Counted from the first letter of the stretch, positions 9,933-19,094 are shown. The stretch: 64,000 nucleotides of DNA from Stappia sp. 28M-7 (GCF_014252955.1 NZ_JACMIA010000001.1:2564258-2628257), one strand, 5' to 3'. Notes: generated by a model from the letters alone, not told the origin. Program-made: numbers and translations.

Positions 9933-10553
9933 TCAGGCGGCCGGCTGGGACCGCTTCGGGCGCACCGTAGCGAAGCCGTTGCGCGGCTTGGAGCCGGTGT
10001 CGCTCGTCTCCGCTGCCTGCACCGGCGCGGCAAGGTCCCGCCGAGGGCCGGACTTCGGCGCGACGATCTCGCGCTCGATGCCGATCTGCTGCCACTTGCG
10101 CGCCTTCTCGTCGAGCGTGTCGGCAACGCCTTCGATGACATAGCGCCCGCTGTCGCTCATCACCAGCTGGCGGTCGTCGCGCAGCGTCCACATCAGCCGG
10201 TCGTACAGGCCGGAGGGCGACAGCGGCTTGGCCACCACATGTTGCGCCCCGTCGCGCAGCACCCGGTCGATCAGCGTCCGCGTGCCATGGGCGGTGCACA
10301 CCACCACCGGCAGGAAGCACAGCGGCGCCATCTTGCGCTGACGCAGCGTGCGCAGCAGCGCCAGGCCGCTCATCGGTTTCATCAGCCAGTCGGTGATCAC
10401 GAAATTGGGCGGGTCGAGCCGCATCATCTCCAGCGCCGCTTCCGCAGTGTCGAAGGTGCGTACCCGGCGCACGCGGAACGAAAGCAGGGTCGAGCGCAGG
10501 ATCGCCTGCATCGGCTTCGAATCGTCGACGACCACGACATCCAGGTCGTCCAT
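9933..10553 (-). CDS. single-domain response regulator with a C-terminal extension
   Basis: 206 residues from the ATG at 10553 (MDDLDVVVVDDSKPM). Alternative in-frame starts at 10583 and 10601 would add 10 or 16 residues. The receiver domain (about 1-125) keeps the acidic pair (VVDDS), the phospho-acceptor Asp (FVITDWLMKPMSGL), the conserved Thr/Ser position (VCTAHG) and the Lys (VVAKPLS). The remaining 80 residues are hydrophilic with no output domain I recognise (MSDSGRYVIEGVADTLDEKARKWQQ region, then a basic tail). No histidine kinase is adjacent. It probably passes phosphate to, or binds, a partner encoded elsewhere. Confidence 0.85.
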   Translation of the reverse strand: MDDLDVVVVDDSKPMQAILRSTLLSFRVRRVRTFDTAEAALEMMRLDPPNFVITDWLMKPMSGLALLRTLRQRKMAPLCFLPVVVCTAHGTRTLIDRVLRDGAQHVVAKPLSPSGLYDRLMWTLRDDRQLVMSDSGRYVIEGVADTLDEKARKWQQIGIEREIVAPKSGPRRDLAAPVQAAETSDTGSKPRNGFATVRPKRSQPAA

Positions 10554-10811
10554 ATCCAGTCCGTATGCGTAGTGCCGCGTCATCCGGGCCAAAGCCGTCA
10601 TCCTTCTCTCGCAGGATGCCAGTGAACCACGCCCGGATTTCCCCGCGATTGAGCGGGACAAGACGATTTTCGGACAAACTTCCTAAAATTGCGGCGAGTT
10701 CAGTGTTATTTTCTCAAAAATTGAGCCGATTCTACGCGAACTCGCGAAAATCGCCTCGCTGGAAATGGCGGTTTTCCGCCGTTTCTACCTGAGCGGGGAA
10801 AGAGGCTTGCA

Positions 10812-10837
10812 ATCCCCGCCCCCGCTTTTGCGGGGAT
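10812..10837. repeat. REP-like palindrome, ATCCCCGC / GCGGGGAT
   Basis: Perfect 8-bp arms at 10812-10819 and 10830-10837 around a C- and T-rich loop. Same class as the elements at 8.6-9.3 kb. Confidence 0.7.
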
Positions 10838-11203
10838 AACCGGCCCGGCGGGGCATGCTGGCTGGCGGGGATAAGGCACAGAGCCGCCCGTATTGCCCGT
10901 CCGCTGGCGGCGGGCCGCATTTGCCGGCAAAAGGCCGATTCGTCCCTCATCCTCGTTATCCACACGGACACACTACATTTTGCGTTCGGGCAAAAAGTGA
11001 CCACAACAGGTTGCTCACAACGCTTGACGCTCACCAACGATTCACCCTACCTTTGGGGCGTCAGGTAATCGCAGCAAGGTTGGGGCCGGCGACAAGCCGT
11101 GCGTGCCCCGCGTCCTCATCAACTGCAGCAGCGTATCCGGGGTCTCCCGGTTTCGGCGTCACGACCGCGGCGGTTCGCGACGTCGGAAAATTGCGCCTCG
11201 CGT

Positions 11204-11250
11204 TGACGATATATCGTGACACAAAAGCGATGGCCTACTATATCTAGGCA
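11204..11250 (+). promoter_or_regulatory. tandem NrdR-type boxes upstream of nrdJ
   Basis: Box 1 (11204-11219) contains the perfect palindrome ACGATATATCGT and matches 11 of 16 positions of the NrdR consensus ACACWATATWTWGTGT. Box 2 (11235-11250, core ACTATATCTAG) matches 10 of 16. Centres are 31 bp apart with 15 bp between boxes, the spacing known for paired NrdR sites, which place dimers on one face of the helix. A promoter with GTGACA (11216-11221), 17 bases and TATATC (11239-11244) would be covered by both boxes. NrdR is the ATP/dATP-responsive repressor of ribonucleotide reductase genes; its gene is not in this window. Confidence 0.65.
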
Positions 11251-11436
11251 TCATCCAAGGATAACGACCGCGGCTACAGGTTGCGGCATTCAAACAGGCA
11301 GGCAGGCGACGGCCGGCGCATCGCAAGACGCGCAGGTTCGGCGGCGTGGCCGCCCTGCCCGCTCGCGGCCGATCCGCGATCGGTACCGACGCGGCCTGGC
11401 CGCGACATCAATTCATGCGGCTTGGCCGCGACAGAC

Positions 11437-11481
11437 ATGGCCGGCCCGATGGCCGGATACACGAAAGGGGCTTTTGGATGA
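11437..11481 (+). other. possible 14-codon upstream ORF overlapping the nrdJ start
   Basis: An ATG at 11437 opens a 14-residue frame ([14 protein letters not shown]) whose TGA at 11479-11481 overlaps the nrdJ ATG at 11478 in an ATGA junction. Termination there could couple translation to nrdJ. There is no strong ribosome binding site, so chance is quite possible. Confidence 0.25.
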
Positions 11482-14400
11482 AGATCGAGCGGCGCTACAC
11501 GAGGGAGGGCCAGTCTCCCTATGCCGACATCGCGTTTCGCGTTGCCACCAGCGAGATTCGCAATCCGGACGGCTCGATCGTCTTCCGGCTTGAAAACATT
11601 GACGTTCCGGCCCAGTTCTCGCAGGTCGCGGCCGACATCCTGGCACAGAAGTACTTCCGCAAGGCCGGCGTCCCGGCCCGCCTGAAGCCGGTCGAGGAGA
11701 ACACCGTTCCCTCCTGGCTGTGGCGCCAGGAAGCCGACCAGAAGGCGCTGAAGAAGCTGCCCGAGGAGGAGCGCTACGGCTCCGAGACCGACGCCCGCCA
11801 GGTGTTCGACCGTCTCGCCGGCACCTGGACCTACTGGGGCTGGAAGGGCGGCTACTTCGACAGCGAGGCCGACGCCCAGGCCTTCTACGACGAGCTGCGC
11901 TACATGCTGGCGACCCAGAAGGTCGCCCCCAACAGCCCGCAGTGGTTCAACACCGGCCTGCACTGGGCCTATGGCATCGACGGCCCGAGCCAAGGCCACT
12001 TCTATGTCGATTTCCAGACCGGCGAGCTGACCCGCTCGGCGACCGCCTATGAGCATCCGCAGCCGCATGCCTGCTTCATCCAGTCGGTCGAGGACGATCT
12101 CGTCAACGAGAACGGCATCATGGACCTGTGGGTCCGCGAGGCGCGCCTGTTCAAGTACGGCTCCGGCACCGGCTCCAACTTCTCCCGCGTTCGCGGCGAA
12201 GGCGAGAAGCTGTCGGGCGGCGGCAAGTCCTCCGGCCTGATGAGCTTCCTGAAGATCGGCGACCGCGCCGCCGGCGCCATCAAGTCGGGCGGCACCACGC
12301 GCCGCGCCGCCAAGATGGTTGTGGTCGACATCGACCATCCGGACATCGAGGACTACATCAACTGGAAGGTCCGCGAGGAGCAGAAGGTCGCCGCCCTCGT
12401 CACCGGCTCGAAGATCTGCCAGAAGCACCTGACCGCCATCATGAAGGCCTGCGTCAACTGCGAGGCGGACAACGGCGACTGCTTCGACCCGGCCAAGAAC
12501 CCGGCGCTCAAGCGCGAGATTCGCGCCGCCAAGAAGATGATGGTGCCGGAGAACTACATCCAGCGCGTCATCCAGTTCGCGCGCCAGGGCTTCACCAAGA
12601 TCGAGTTCCCGACCTACAACACCGACTGGGATTCGGAGGCCTACCTCACGGTTTCCGGCCAGAATTCCAACAACTCGGTGCGCGTGACGGACGGCTTCCT
12701 CACCGCCGTGATGGATGACGGCGACTGGAGCCTGACCGCCCGCAAGGACGGCCGCGTCACCAAGACGCTGAAGGCCCGCGAGCTGTGGGAGCAGATCGGC
12801 TATGCCGCCTGGGCCTCGGCCGATCCCGGCATCCAGTACCACACCACCATCAACGACTGGCACACCTGCCCGGCCTCCGGCGAGATCCGTGCGTCGAACC
12901 CGTGCTCCGAGTACATGTTCCTCGACGACACGGCCTGCAACCTCGCCTCGCTGAACCTGCTGCAGTTCCGTGAGGCCAACGGCAATTTCGACGTCGAGTC
13001 CTACGAGCACTGCGTCCGCCTTTGGACCGTCGTGCTCGAGGTGTCGGTGCTGATGGCGCAGTTCCCGTCCAAGGAGATCGCGGAACTCTCCTACCGCTAC
13101 CGCACGCTCGGCCTCGGCTACGCCAATATCGGCGGCCTGCTGATGACCTCGGGCATTCCCTATGACAGCGACGAGGGCCGCGCGATCTGCGGTGCCCTGA
13201 CCGCGATCATGACCGGCGTCGCCTACGCCACCTCGGCCGAGATGGCCGGCGAGCTCGGCCCCTTCCCGGGCTATGCGGACAATGCCCAGCACATGCTGCG
13301 CGTCATCCGCAACCATCGCCGCGCCGCCTACGGCGAGGCCTCCGGCTACGAGGGCCTGAGCACCCTGCCCGTGCCGCTCGACCATGCCTCCTGCACGCAG
13401 CCGATCCTGATCGAGCGGGCAAAGCTCGCCTGGGACCGCGCACTGGAGCTCGGCGAAAAGCACGGCTACCGCAACGCCCAGTCGACGGTCATCGCGCCCA
13501 CCGGCACGATCGGCCTCGTCATGGACTGCGACACGACCGGCATCGAGCCCGACTTCGCGCTGGTGAAGTTCAAGAAGCTGGCCGGCGGCGGCTACTTCAA
13601 GATCATCAACCGCGCGGTGCCGGAAGCCCTTCGCACCCTCGGCTATTCCGAGAGCGAAATCGCCGAGATCGAGGCCTATGCGGTCGGTCACGGCTCGCTC
13701 GACCAGGCGCCGGCGATCAACCCGTCGACGCTTCGCTCGCGCGGCTTCGACGATGAGGCGCTGGCCAAGGTCGCCGGTGCGCTCAAGTCCGCCTTCGACA
13801 TCAAGTTCGTGTTCAACCGCTGGACGCTGGGCGACGACTTCCTGACCAAGGCGCTGAACGTGCCAGCCGAGAAGCTGGACGACCCGGACTTCGAGCTGCT
13901 GGCGCATCTCGGCTTCTCCCGCCAGGAGATCGAGGCCGCCAACACCCATGTCTGCGGTGCCATGACGCTGGAGGGCGCGCCCTTCCTGAAGACCGAGCAC
14001 TACCCGGTCTTCGACTGCGCCAACCCGTGCGGGCGTCTGGGCAAGCGCTTCCTGTCGGTGGAGAGCCACATCCGCATGATGGCGGCGGCCCAGCCGTTCA
14101 TCTCCGGCGCGATCTCCAAGACGATCAACATGCCGAACGACGCCACCGTCGCCGACTGCAAGGAGGCCTACCTGCTCTCCTGGCGCCTGGCGCTGAAGGC
14201 CAACGCCCTCTACCGCGACGGTTCCAAGCTGTCGCAGCCGCTGAACTCCCAGCTCCTGTCCGATGTGGACGAGGACGAGGAGGATGCGGTCGAGGCCCTG
14301 GTCGCCCAGCCGCAGGCTGCGCGCGCCGAGATCGTCGCCGAGAAGATCGTCGAGCGGATCGTCGAGCGTGTCGTTCGCCAGCAGGAGAAGCTGCCGACCC

Positions 14401-15170
14401 GCCGCAAGGGTTACACCCAGAAGGCCAAGATCGGCGGACACACGATCTTCCTGCGCACCGGCGAATACGATGACGGCCGCCTCGGCGAGATCTTCATCGA
14501 CATGAACAAGGAAGGCTCGGCCCTGCGCGCCTTCATCAACAACTTCGCCATCTCGGTGTCGCTCGGCCTGCAATACGGCGTGCCGCTGGAGGAGTATGTC
14601 GACGCCTTCATCTTCACCAAGTTCGAGCCGGCGGGCATGGTGCAGGGCAACGACGCGATCAAGAACGCCACCTCGGTGCTCGACTACGTGTTCCGCGAGC
14701 TGGCCGTGTCCTATCTGGACCGCCACGAGCTGGCCCACGTTCCGCCGGAGGTCTTCGGCCAGTCGGCCAAGGCCTCGGCTGAGGCCGAGGAGCGCGGCGG
14801 CAAGGGGCACCAGGGCGTCGTCTCGCACGGCCTGATCCGCGGCCAGACCGAGCGCTTCCGCCTTGTCGGCGGCGGCGAGCCGGCCGGCAGCCTGACCAAG
14901 GCGATCGCTGCCGAGCTCGGCAATGCGCCGATCGCGCAGACGACGGCGGTGGCTGCCGCCTTCGCCCGCGGCTCGGAAGCGGCCGCCCGGGTCGAGATCA
15001 GCACGACCGCCCCTGCCCAGCAGGCACCGAGCGCGGCCGAGCGGATCGCCCAGGCCCGCATGAAGGGCTACGAGGGCGAGAGCTGCCCGGAATGCGCCAA
15101 CTTCACGATGGTGCGCAACGGCACCTGCCTGAAGTGCGATACCTGCGGCAGCACCAGCGGCTGCAGCTGA
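11478..15170 (+). CDS. nrdJ: vitamin B12-dependent (class II) ribonucleoside-diphosphate reductase
   Basis: 1230 residues from ATG 11478, preceded by AAAGGGG at 11464-11470. The enzyme converts ribonucleotides to deoxyribonucleotides using adenosylcobalamin as radical source, so it works with or without oxygen. Visible features are [16 protein letters not shown] (redox Cys near residue 200), the radical-site motif [20 protein letters not shown] (about 475-495), [19 protein letters not shown], and a C-terminal cysteine-rich tail ([22 protein letters not shown]) that carries the reducing thiols. The middle and C-terminal extension (about 935-1090, [28 protein letters not shown]) is typical of the long alphaproteobacterial form. 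It is monocistronic and closed by a strong terminator. Confidence 0.97.
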   Translation: MKIERRYTREGQSPYADIAFRVATSEIRNPDGSIVFRLENIDVPAQFSQVAADILAQKYFRKAGVPARLKPVEENTVPSWLWRQEADQKALKKLPEEERYGSETDARQVFDRLAGTWTYWGWKGGYFDSEADAQAFYDELRYMLATQKVAPNSPQWFNTGLHWAYGIDGPSQGHFYVDFQTGELTRSATAYEHPQPHACFIQSVEDDLVNENGIMDLWVREARLFKYGSGTGSNFSRVRGEGEKLSGGGKSSGLMSFLKIGDRAAGAIKSGGTTRRAAKMVVVDIDHPDIEDYINWKVREEQKVAALVTGSKICQKHLTAIMKACVNCEADNGDCFDPAKNPALKREIRAAKKMMVPENYIQRVIQFARQGFTKIEFPTYNTDWDSEAYLTVSGQNSNNSVRVTDGFLTAVMDDGDWSLTARKDGRVTKTLKARELWEQIGYAAWASADPGIQYHTTINDWHTCPASGEIRASNPCSEYMFLDDTACNLASLNLLQFREANGNFDVESYEHCVRLWTVVLEVSVLMAQFPSKEIAELSYRYRTLGLGYANIGGLLMTSGIPYDSDEGRAICGALTAIMTGVAYATSAEMAGELGPFPGYADNAQHMLRVIRNHRRAAYGEASGYEGLSTLPVPLDHASCTQPILIERAKLAWDRALELGEKHGYRNAQSTVIAPTGTIGLVMDCDTTGIEPDFALVKFKKLAGGGYFKIINRAVPEALRTLGYSESEIAEIEAYAVGHGSLDQAPAINPSTLRSRGFDDEALAKVAGALKSAFDIKFVFNRWTLGDDFLTKALNVPAEKLDDPDFELLAHLGFSRQEIEAANTHVCGAMTLEGAPFLKTEHYPVFDCANPCGRLGKRFLSVESHIRMMAAAQPFISGAISKTINMPNDATVADCKEAYLLSWRLALKANALYRDGSKLSQPLNSQLLSDVDEDEEDAVEALVAQPQAARAEIVAEKIVERIVERVVRQQEKLPTRRKGYTQKAKIGGHTIFLRTGEYDDGRLGEIFIDMNKEGSALRAFINNFAISVSLGLQYGVPLEEYVDAFIFTKFEPAGMVQGNDAIKNATSVLDYVFRELAVSYLDRHELAHVPPEVFGQSAKASAEAEERGGKGHQGVVSHGLIRGQTERFRLVGGGEPAGSLTKAIAAELGNAPIAQTTAVAAAFARGSEAAARVEISTTAPAQQAPSAAERIAQARMKGYEGESCPECANFTMVRNGTCLKCDTCGSTSGCS

Positions 15171-15205
15171 GGCAAGGGCCGGCTCGCCCGGCCCAACCAG
15201 ACAAC

Positions 15206-15246
15206 GAGGCCCCGGACATCACCCGATGTCCGGGGCCTTGTCGTTT
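15206..15246. terminator. bidirectional terminator between nrdJ and the nnrS-linked membrane gene
   Basis: A 12-bp perfect GC-rich stem (15208-15219 with 15226-15237), 6-nt loop, and flanking AACGA...TTGTCGTTT. It closes nrdJ on plus and the minus-strand gene ending at 15268. Confidence 0.85.
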
Positions 15247-15267
15247 CAAGAGAGGTTTCGCGCGCCC

Positions 15268-15714
15268 TCACTGCCTTCGCAAGGACACCGCCAGCGGCAG
15301 GAAGAGTGCCGTGAGGAATGCGGCGGCCTGGATAGCGCCATCGGCCTGCGCGAAGCGGGCGAAATGGCGCGGCACGGGGATCCCGCACAGGAACACCGCC
15401 ACCAGCGCATCGCTGACGACGAGCGCCAGTGCCGTCAGCACGGCGAGCGCGAGGGCAGGGCGCGGCGTCAGCAGCCCCCAGGGCATCAATGCGGTGGCAA
15501 GCAGCCCGGCCGAGACCAGCCATATCGCCTCCAGCAGCGCGCCGGCCAGCGGGCCGGCAGCCGGATCGACCAGCACCGCGCGGGCCGAACCGGACAGAAG
15601 ATAGGCGGCGAGCAGGATAGCGAAGAAGCGGCAGGCGGCAAGGCGCAGCGCGGCACAGGGCGTGATGGCCGGCAGCACGCGGATCGCATCGGAGTCACCG
15701 GTAGTGGCGGTCAT
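15268..15714 (-). CDS. small membrane protein linked to nnrS, unknown function
   Basis: 148 residues with about four hydrophobic helices (LAACRFFAILLAAYLLSG, LEAIWLVSAGLLATALMPWGLL, ALALAVLTALALVVSDALVAVFL, and a final IQAAAFLTALFLPLAV). No heme- or metal-binding motif stands out. Its ATG overlaps the nnrS stop by 4 bases (15711-15714), so it is translated with nnrS as last gene of the minus-strand denitrification operon. The start is fixed by that overlap; a longer frame to 16143 is a shadow of nnrS. I do not recognise the family. A supporting role in the NO response is inference from context. Confidence 0.75.
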   Translation of the reverse strand: MTATTGDSDAIRVLPAITPCAALRLAACRFFAILLAAYLLSGSARAVLVDPAAGPLAGALLEAIWLVSAGLLATALMPWGLLTPRPALALAVLTALALVVSDALVAVFLCGIPVPRHFARFAQADGAIQAAAFLTALFLPLAVSLRRQ

Positions 15715-16907
15715 GGCCGACGCACCGGCAGGCCCGGCCGCCACAGCAGCATGCGCGCATAGCCGGCGGCAAAGAGCAGATAGGCCAGCGCCCACAGCAG
15801 CGCGGCGCAGGCGAAGAGGTGCACCATCCAGTGGCCGCCCCAACCTGTCGCATAGGGCGCAAGCACCCGGGCCGCCGCGCCGAGCGCGACGAGCGCGTAG
15901 ATCGCCACTTCCAGCCGACCGGCGGCCAGCGGATAGCCGGAATGGCCCCGGCTCGCCCGCGTCATCACCGCCAGCGTCATCATGCCGAAAGTACCGGCGG
16001 TCCACACATGGGCGGCGGCGGAAGGCTCCAGCACGCCGGGAAGCAGGATCGACAGGCCCTCCAGCACGAAGCCAAGCGGCACGGTGGCAAAGCCCAGATG
16101 CAGGATCAGCAGCAGCGGATCGCTGCGCGTCGCCAGCCCGCACCAGCGCGACAGGCGCACCCCATTGGCCAGGCCCGCGGCCAGCATCAGCAGCGCGGTC
16201 GCAAGATGATCGGGAACCGCGATCCAGACGCCTAGAGCTGCCGCGGAGACCAGCATGGTCGCCCCGTCGAGCCGCGAGAAACCGGCCGGAAGCGCGAGGG
16301 CACGCCGCTGCATCAGCCAGTTGCGGGTGAAGGCGGGAATGATCCGCCCGCCGATCAGCATGACCAGCAGAAGCACCACAGCGATCCCGGCACGCGCGGC
16401 ATGGTCGGCAAGGCCGGTCAGCGCAGCTTCCGTGTGGAAGGCTGCGTTGGCAAAGCCGTAGAGCGCCACGATCGCGACGATGCGCAGGTTGCGCAGATTG
16501 CCGCCGGCGACCACCTCGCGGGCGAAGACGGCGACCAACGCGAGCGGAAAGGCAAGATCAACGGCCATCGCCGCCCAGGCTCCCGTCAACGCGGAGAGCG
16601 TGACGGCAATGCGCCCGGCGAGCCAGACAAGCACGAGCACAAGCAGCTCGCCGCCGGCGACGGGCGGGCGGCCGGTCCAGTTGGCAACCGCCGTCAGCGC
16701 AAAGCCGGCGATGATCGCCGAGACCCCGCCGAACAGCATGGTGTGGATGTGCCAGTCGCGGGGGGCGAAGGCGGACGGGAGGTCCAGATGACCGGAGAGG
16801 ATCGGGATCCAGGCCAGTACCGACAGGGCCATCGACAGCGCGCCGAGGAAGAAAAAGGGGCGAAAGCCCCCGGTCAGCCAATAGGTGTCGCGAAGGGATC
16901 TGCTCAT
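15711..16907 (-). CDS. nnrS: NnrS family protein (copy 1)
   Basis: 398 residues and about twelve membrane helices. The N terminus (TGGFRPFFFLGALSMALSVLAW), then DWHIHTMLFGGVSAIIAGFALTAVANWTG, then GGRIIPAFTRNWL (about 225-238) are NnrS family signatures; the conserved histidines are thought to bind heme and copper. NnrS proteins are induced by NO and reduce damage from nitrosative stress. An AGGAGG ribosome binding site precedes ATG 16907. The gene follows pseudoazurin on the same strand after 90 bases, and a second, divergent nnrS lies at 23.1 kb. Confidence 0.92.
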   Translation of the reverse strand: MSRSLRDTYWLTGGFRPFFFLGALSMALSVLAWIPILSGHLDLPSAFAPRDWHIHTMLFGGVSAIIAGFALTAVANWTGRPPVAGGELLVLVLVWLAGRIAVTLSALTGAWAAMAVDLAFPLALVAVFAREVVAGGNLRNLRIVAIVALYGFANAAFHTEAALTGLADHAARAGIAVVLLLVMLIGGRIIPAFTRNWLMQRRALALPAGFSRLDGATMLVSAAALGVWIAVPDHLATALLMLAAGLANGVRLSRWCGLATRSDPLLLILHLGFATVPLGFVLEGLSILLPGVLEPSAAAHVWTAGTFGMMTLAVMTRASRGHSGYPLAAGRLEVAIYALVALGAAARVLAPYATGWGGHWMVHLFACAALLWALAYLLFAAGYARMLLWRPGLPVRRP

Positions 16908-16997
16908 GTCCCGCCTCCTGATACCCCTCCCGTCAAGCGGACGGCGCGAGGGGGAAGTCGCGCGCCGTCCGGCCCGGCCGTACTTGCCGCCGGCAGC

Positions 16998-17435
16998 TCA
17001 CAGGCCGCCGAGCAGCTCCGCGAAGACCTTCTTCGCCTTGCCCGGCGTCTTGACCGCCTTGGCGTCGTCGAGGTTCACCGGATCGCCGACGACGACGGCA
17101 GCGACCATGCCCATGGCGAAATGCGGCTTGCACTTGATCCCGTAGACGCCTTCCTGGGTGAAGGTCACGGAGACGTCCTTGTTCATTTTGCCGGCGAAGG
17201 CTTCGGCGCCCTCGGGCAGCATGCCCGGTACGGTCTCGGCGTTGTGGCTGGGATTGGTGGCGCGGAAATGCACGGTATCGCCGGGAGCGATCCTGATGAG
17301 ATCCGGCTCGAACACCATGACGCCCTTGGCGCCCTTGTTGAGCATCTTCACCTCATGCTCTGCCGCCATGGCGACGGTCCCCGACAGGGCGGCGACGGTG
17401 GCAAGAGCAAGGGCGAACATCCGTGTGCGTTTCAT
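16998..17435 (-). CDS. pseudoazurin (type 1 copper protein)
   Basis: 145 residues from ATG 17435, chosen because GGAGA lies 6-10 bases upstream and a clean signal peptide follows (MKRTRMFALALATVAALSG...AMAAEHEV). The type 1 copper site is complete: His in NPSHNAE, then Cys, His and Met in GIKCKPHFAMGM. Pseudoazurins are periplasmic electron carriers that donate to copper nitrite reductase, and this gene shares the island with nirK. A TTG-N8-CAA box lies at 17490-17503, about 55-70 bases upstream, suggesting NO- or oxygen-responsive control. Confidence 0.95.
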   Translation of the reverse strand: MKRTRMFALALATVAALSGTVAMAAEHEVKMLNKGAKGVMVFEPDLIRIAPGDTVHFRATNPSHNAETVPGMLPEGAEAFAGKMNKDVSVTFTQEGVYGIKCKPHFAMGMVAAVVVGDPVNLDDAKAVKTPGKAKKVFAELLGGL

Positions 17436-17489
17436 CTCGGTCTCCATTGAGCGGACCACCGCGGTCCGTTGTCTGAAGGAATATTCGTC

Positions 17490-17503
17490 TTGCTGCGCTG
17501 CAA
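17490..17503. promoter_or_regulatory. TTG-N8-CAA (DNR/NnrR-type) box upstream of pseudoazurin
   Basis: TTGC-TGCGCT-GCAA, an inverted repeat matching the Crp/Fnr-superfamily DNR/NnrR half-site pattern. It sits in the 96-base gap between the ccoG stop (17532) and the pseudoazurin start (17435). Confidence 0.6.
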
Positions 17504-17531
17504 CGTTGTGCCAGCGCAAAGTCGGAGAAAC

Positions 17532-18989
17532 TTATGGAATCTTGAAGAAATCCGAGGCCGTGACACTCTCCCCGCTGACCGGGTCGGCAAGGCGGAACGT
17601 GATCGGCCCGGCAGCGGACGGCTCGGCAGCCACGGTCACGCGCAGCCGCCGGCTGCCCCGCTCGTCGAGCAGGACGGCAATCCCCTCAGCCTGCGGATCG
17701 ACATTGCCGGCCGTGCGCAGTTCGGCATGGCCGGCGGCCTCGCCCTCGATGCCGAGCAGCAAGGTGCCCCCTGCCCCGGCGACGTGCGAGACACGGATCT
17801 CGTAAGCGTTACGCACCCGCCCGTCCGACAGCTCAACCGCCACCGGATTGCGCTCATGGGCCACGCTGAGCGACAGGGTCGCCCTGGTCGCAACCACCAT
17901 CACGATGGCGACGGCCGTCGCAAGGCCGGCCAGCGCCAGCGCGGCGGTCTTCGCCCGCACCAGCCGCACCGGCACCCTGGCCTCGCCCTTGCGGCCGCGC
18001 TCGATATTGGTCCAGCTCTCGTAGTCGATCAGCCCGCGCGGCCGGTCGAGCTTCTGCATGGTCGTGTCGCAGGCATCGACGCACAGGCCGCAATTGATGC
18101 AGGCAAGGTTCGGCCCCTCGCGGATGTCGATGCCCATCGGGCAGACATTGACGCAGGCCATGCAGTCGACGCAGTCGCCGGCCGGCAGGCCACTTGCGCG
18201 GGCAGTCGCCGCCTTCTTGGCCGACATGCGCGCCTCGCCGCGATAGTCGCGATAGGCGACGCCGAAGGCTTCCGCGTCCCAGACGGCCCCCTGCAGGCGC
18301 GGCCAGGGGCACATGTAAGTGCACATCTTCTCGCGGGCGAACCCGGCCAGCGCATAGGTCGTCAGCGTCAGGGTCAGCACCGCGCCATAGGCGACGCTGG
18401 AGGCATTGCCGGTGAAGATGTCGCGCAAAAGGGTCGGCGCGTCGGCGAAATAGAGCGCGAAGGCCCCGCCGGTGCCGGCGGCGATCGCCAGCCAGATCGC
18501 GTGCTTCACCCCGCGCCGGAGGACGCGCGCGGGCGTCATCGGCAGGTAGAGCTGGCGCAGCCGCTCGCGGCGGTCGCCCTCCAGCTGCCGCTCGACCCAC
18601 AGGAAGAGATCCGTCCACACGGTCTGCGGGCAGAAGAAGCCGCACCAGATCCGGCCCGCCACCACATTGGAGAGGACCAGAACGATGGTCGCGAGCACCA
18701 GCAGGCCGGTCAGCAGGTAGAGCTCCTGCGGCCTGAGCTCCAACCCAGCAAGATGGAAGCGCAGCTGCGCCAGATCGAACAGGATCGCCTGGCCGGGCTG
18801 GTCGGGGCCGCGGTCGTAGCGCAGGAACGGCAGCACGTAGTAGAGCGCAAGGCAGAGCCCGACGGCCGCCCATTTCAGCCGGCGGAACCGGCCGCTGACC
18901 GACTGCGGCACGACCGGCTGGCCGGGCCCGATAGCAGGCGCGGCGCCAATAGCGGGCTTGCGGTGCAAGGTGGTGGGGTGAAAAGTCAT
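17532..18989 (-). CDS. ccoG: CcoG/RdxA/FixG family membrane ferredoxin in the nirK cluster
   Basis: 485 residues. There are about four N-terminal helices, with WCGFFCPQTVWTDLF and MCTYMCPWPRLQ near the membrane. Two [4Fe-4S] motifs follow (CVDCMACVNVCP, about 260-275, and CINCGLCVDACD). After another helix comes a periplasmic Ig-like domain (FixG C-terminal type). CcoG is known to reduce Cu(II) to Cu(I) for assembly of cbb3 cytochrome oxidase and normally sits in a cco operon. Here it lies between nirV/nirK and pseudoazurin, both linked to copper enzymes, so a role in copper supply to NirK or pseudoazurin is plausible but inferred. A box at 19099-19112 lies upstream. Confidence 0.92.
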   Translation of the reverse strand: MTFHPTTLHRKPAIGAAPAIGPGQPVVPQSVSGRFRRLKWAAVGLCLALYYVLPFLRYDRGPDQPGQAILFDLAQLRFHLAGLELRPQELYLLTGLLVLATIVLVLSNVVAGRIWCGFFCPQTVWTDLFLWVERQLEGDRRERLRQLYLPMTPARVLRRGVKHAIWLAIAAGTGGAFALYFADAPTLLRDIFTGNASSVAYGAVLTLTLTTYALAGFAREKMCTYMCPWPRLQGAVWDAEAFGVAYRDYRGEARMSAKKAATARASGLPAGDCVDCMACVNVCPMGIDIREGPNLACINCGLCVDACDTTMQKLDRPRGLIDYESWTNIERGRKGEARVPVRLVRAKTAALALAGLATAVAIVMVVATRATLSLSVAHERNPVAVELSDGRVRNAYEIRVSHVAGAGGTLLLGIEGEAAGHAELRTAGNVDPQAEGIAVLLDERGSRRLRVTVAAEPSAAGPITFRLADPVSGESVTASDFFKIP

Positions 18990-19094
18990 CGCCGGTCTCC
19001 GTCCGCCAGCAAGGGCAAGGGCGTCGCCGGAGCAACCGGTCAGCCCTCCCCTGGCTGCTGGCGACGCCTGACCCTAGGCACCGGGCGGCGAGCG

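Larger units (their letters stand above)
10554..11477. other. 924-bp intergenic region upstream of nrdJ
   Basis: No credible protein gene. It contains a two-armed hairpin (GCGAGTTC 10694-10701 with GAACTCGC 10738-10745, inner CTCAA/TTGAG), a REP-like palindrome (10812-10837), one exact TTATCCACA DnaA-type box (10956-10964), the NrdR box pair (11204-11250) and a long GC-rich nrdJ leader. Part of the left end must carry the promoter of the minus-strand response regulator. Confidence 0.6.

Noticed and set aside
9430-10677. 415-residue minus-strand frame covering the NDUFA12-like gene and the response regulator
   Set aside because: Only its last 127 residues are a real protein; the rest is an out-of-frame reading of the response regulator.
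10831-10874. Two TTATCCCCG sequences as further DnaA boxes
   Set aside because: The first is an arm of a REP-like palindrome and the second looks like a repeat remnant. Neither is the strict consensus, so only the exact box at 10956 is kept.
11089-11165. Resemblance to a cobalamin riboswitch B12-box on the minus strand upstream of nrdJ
   Set aside because: Wrong strand for nrdJ, no surrounding riboswitch elements, and B12 riboswitches normally control B12-independent or synthesis genes.
11274-14828. 1184-residue open frame antisense to nrdJ
   Set aside because: It mirrors nrdJ codons in a GC-rich genome, has low-complexity Ala/Gly/Val/Leu composition and no family motif. nrdJ on the plus strand has complete catalytic motifs.
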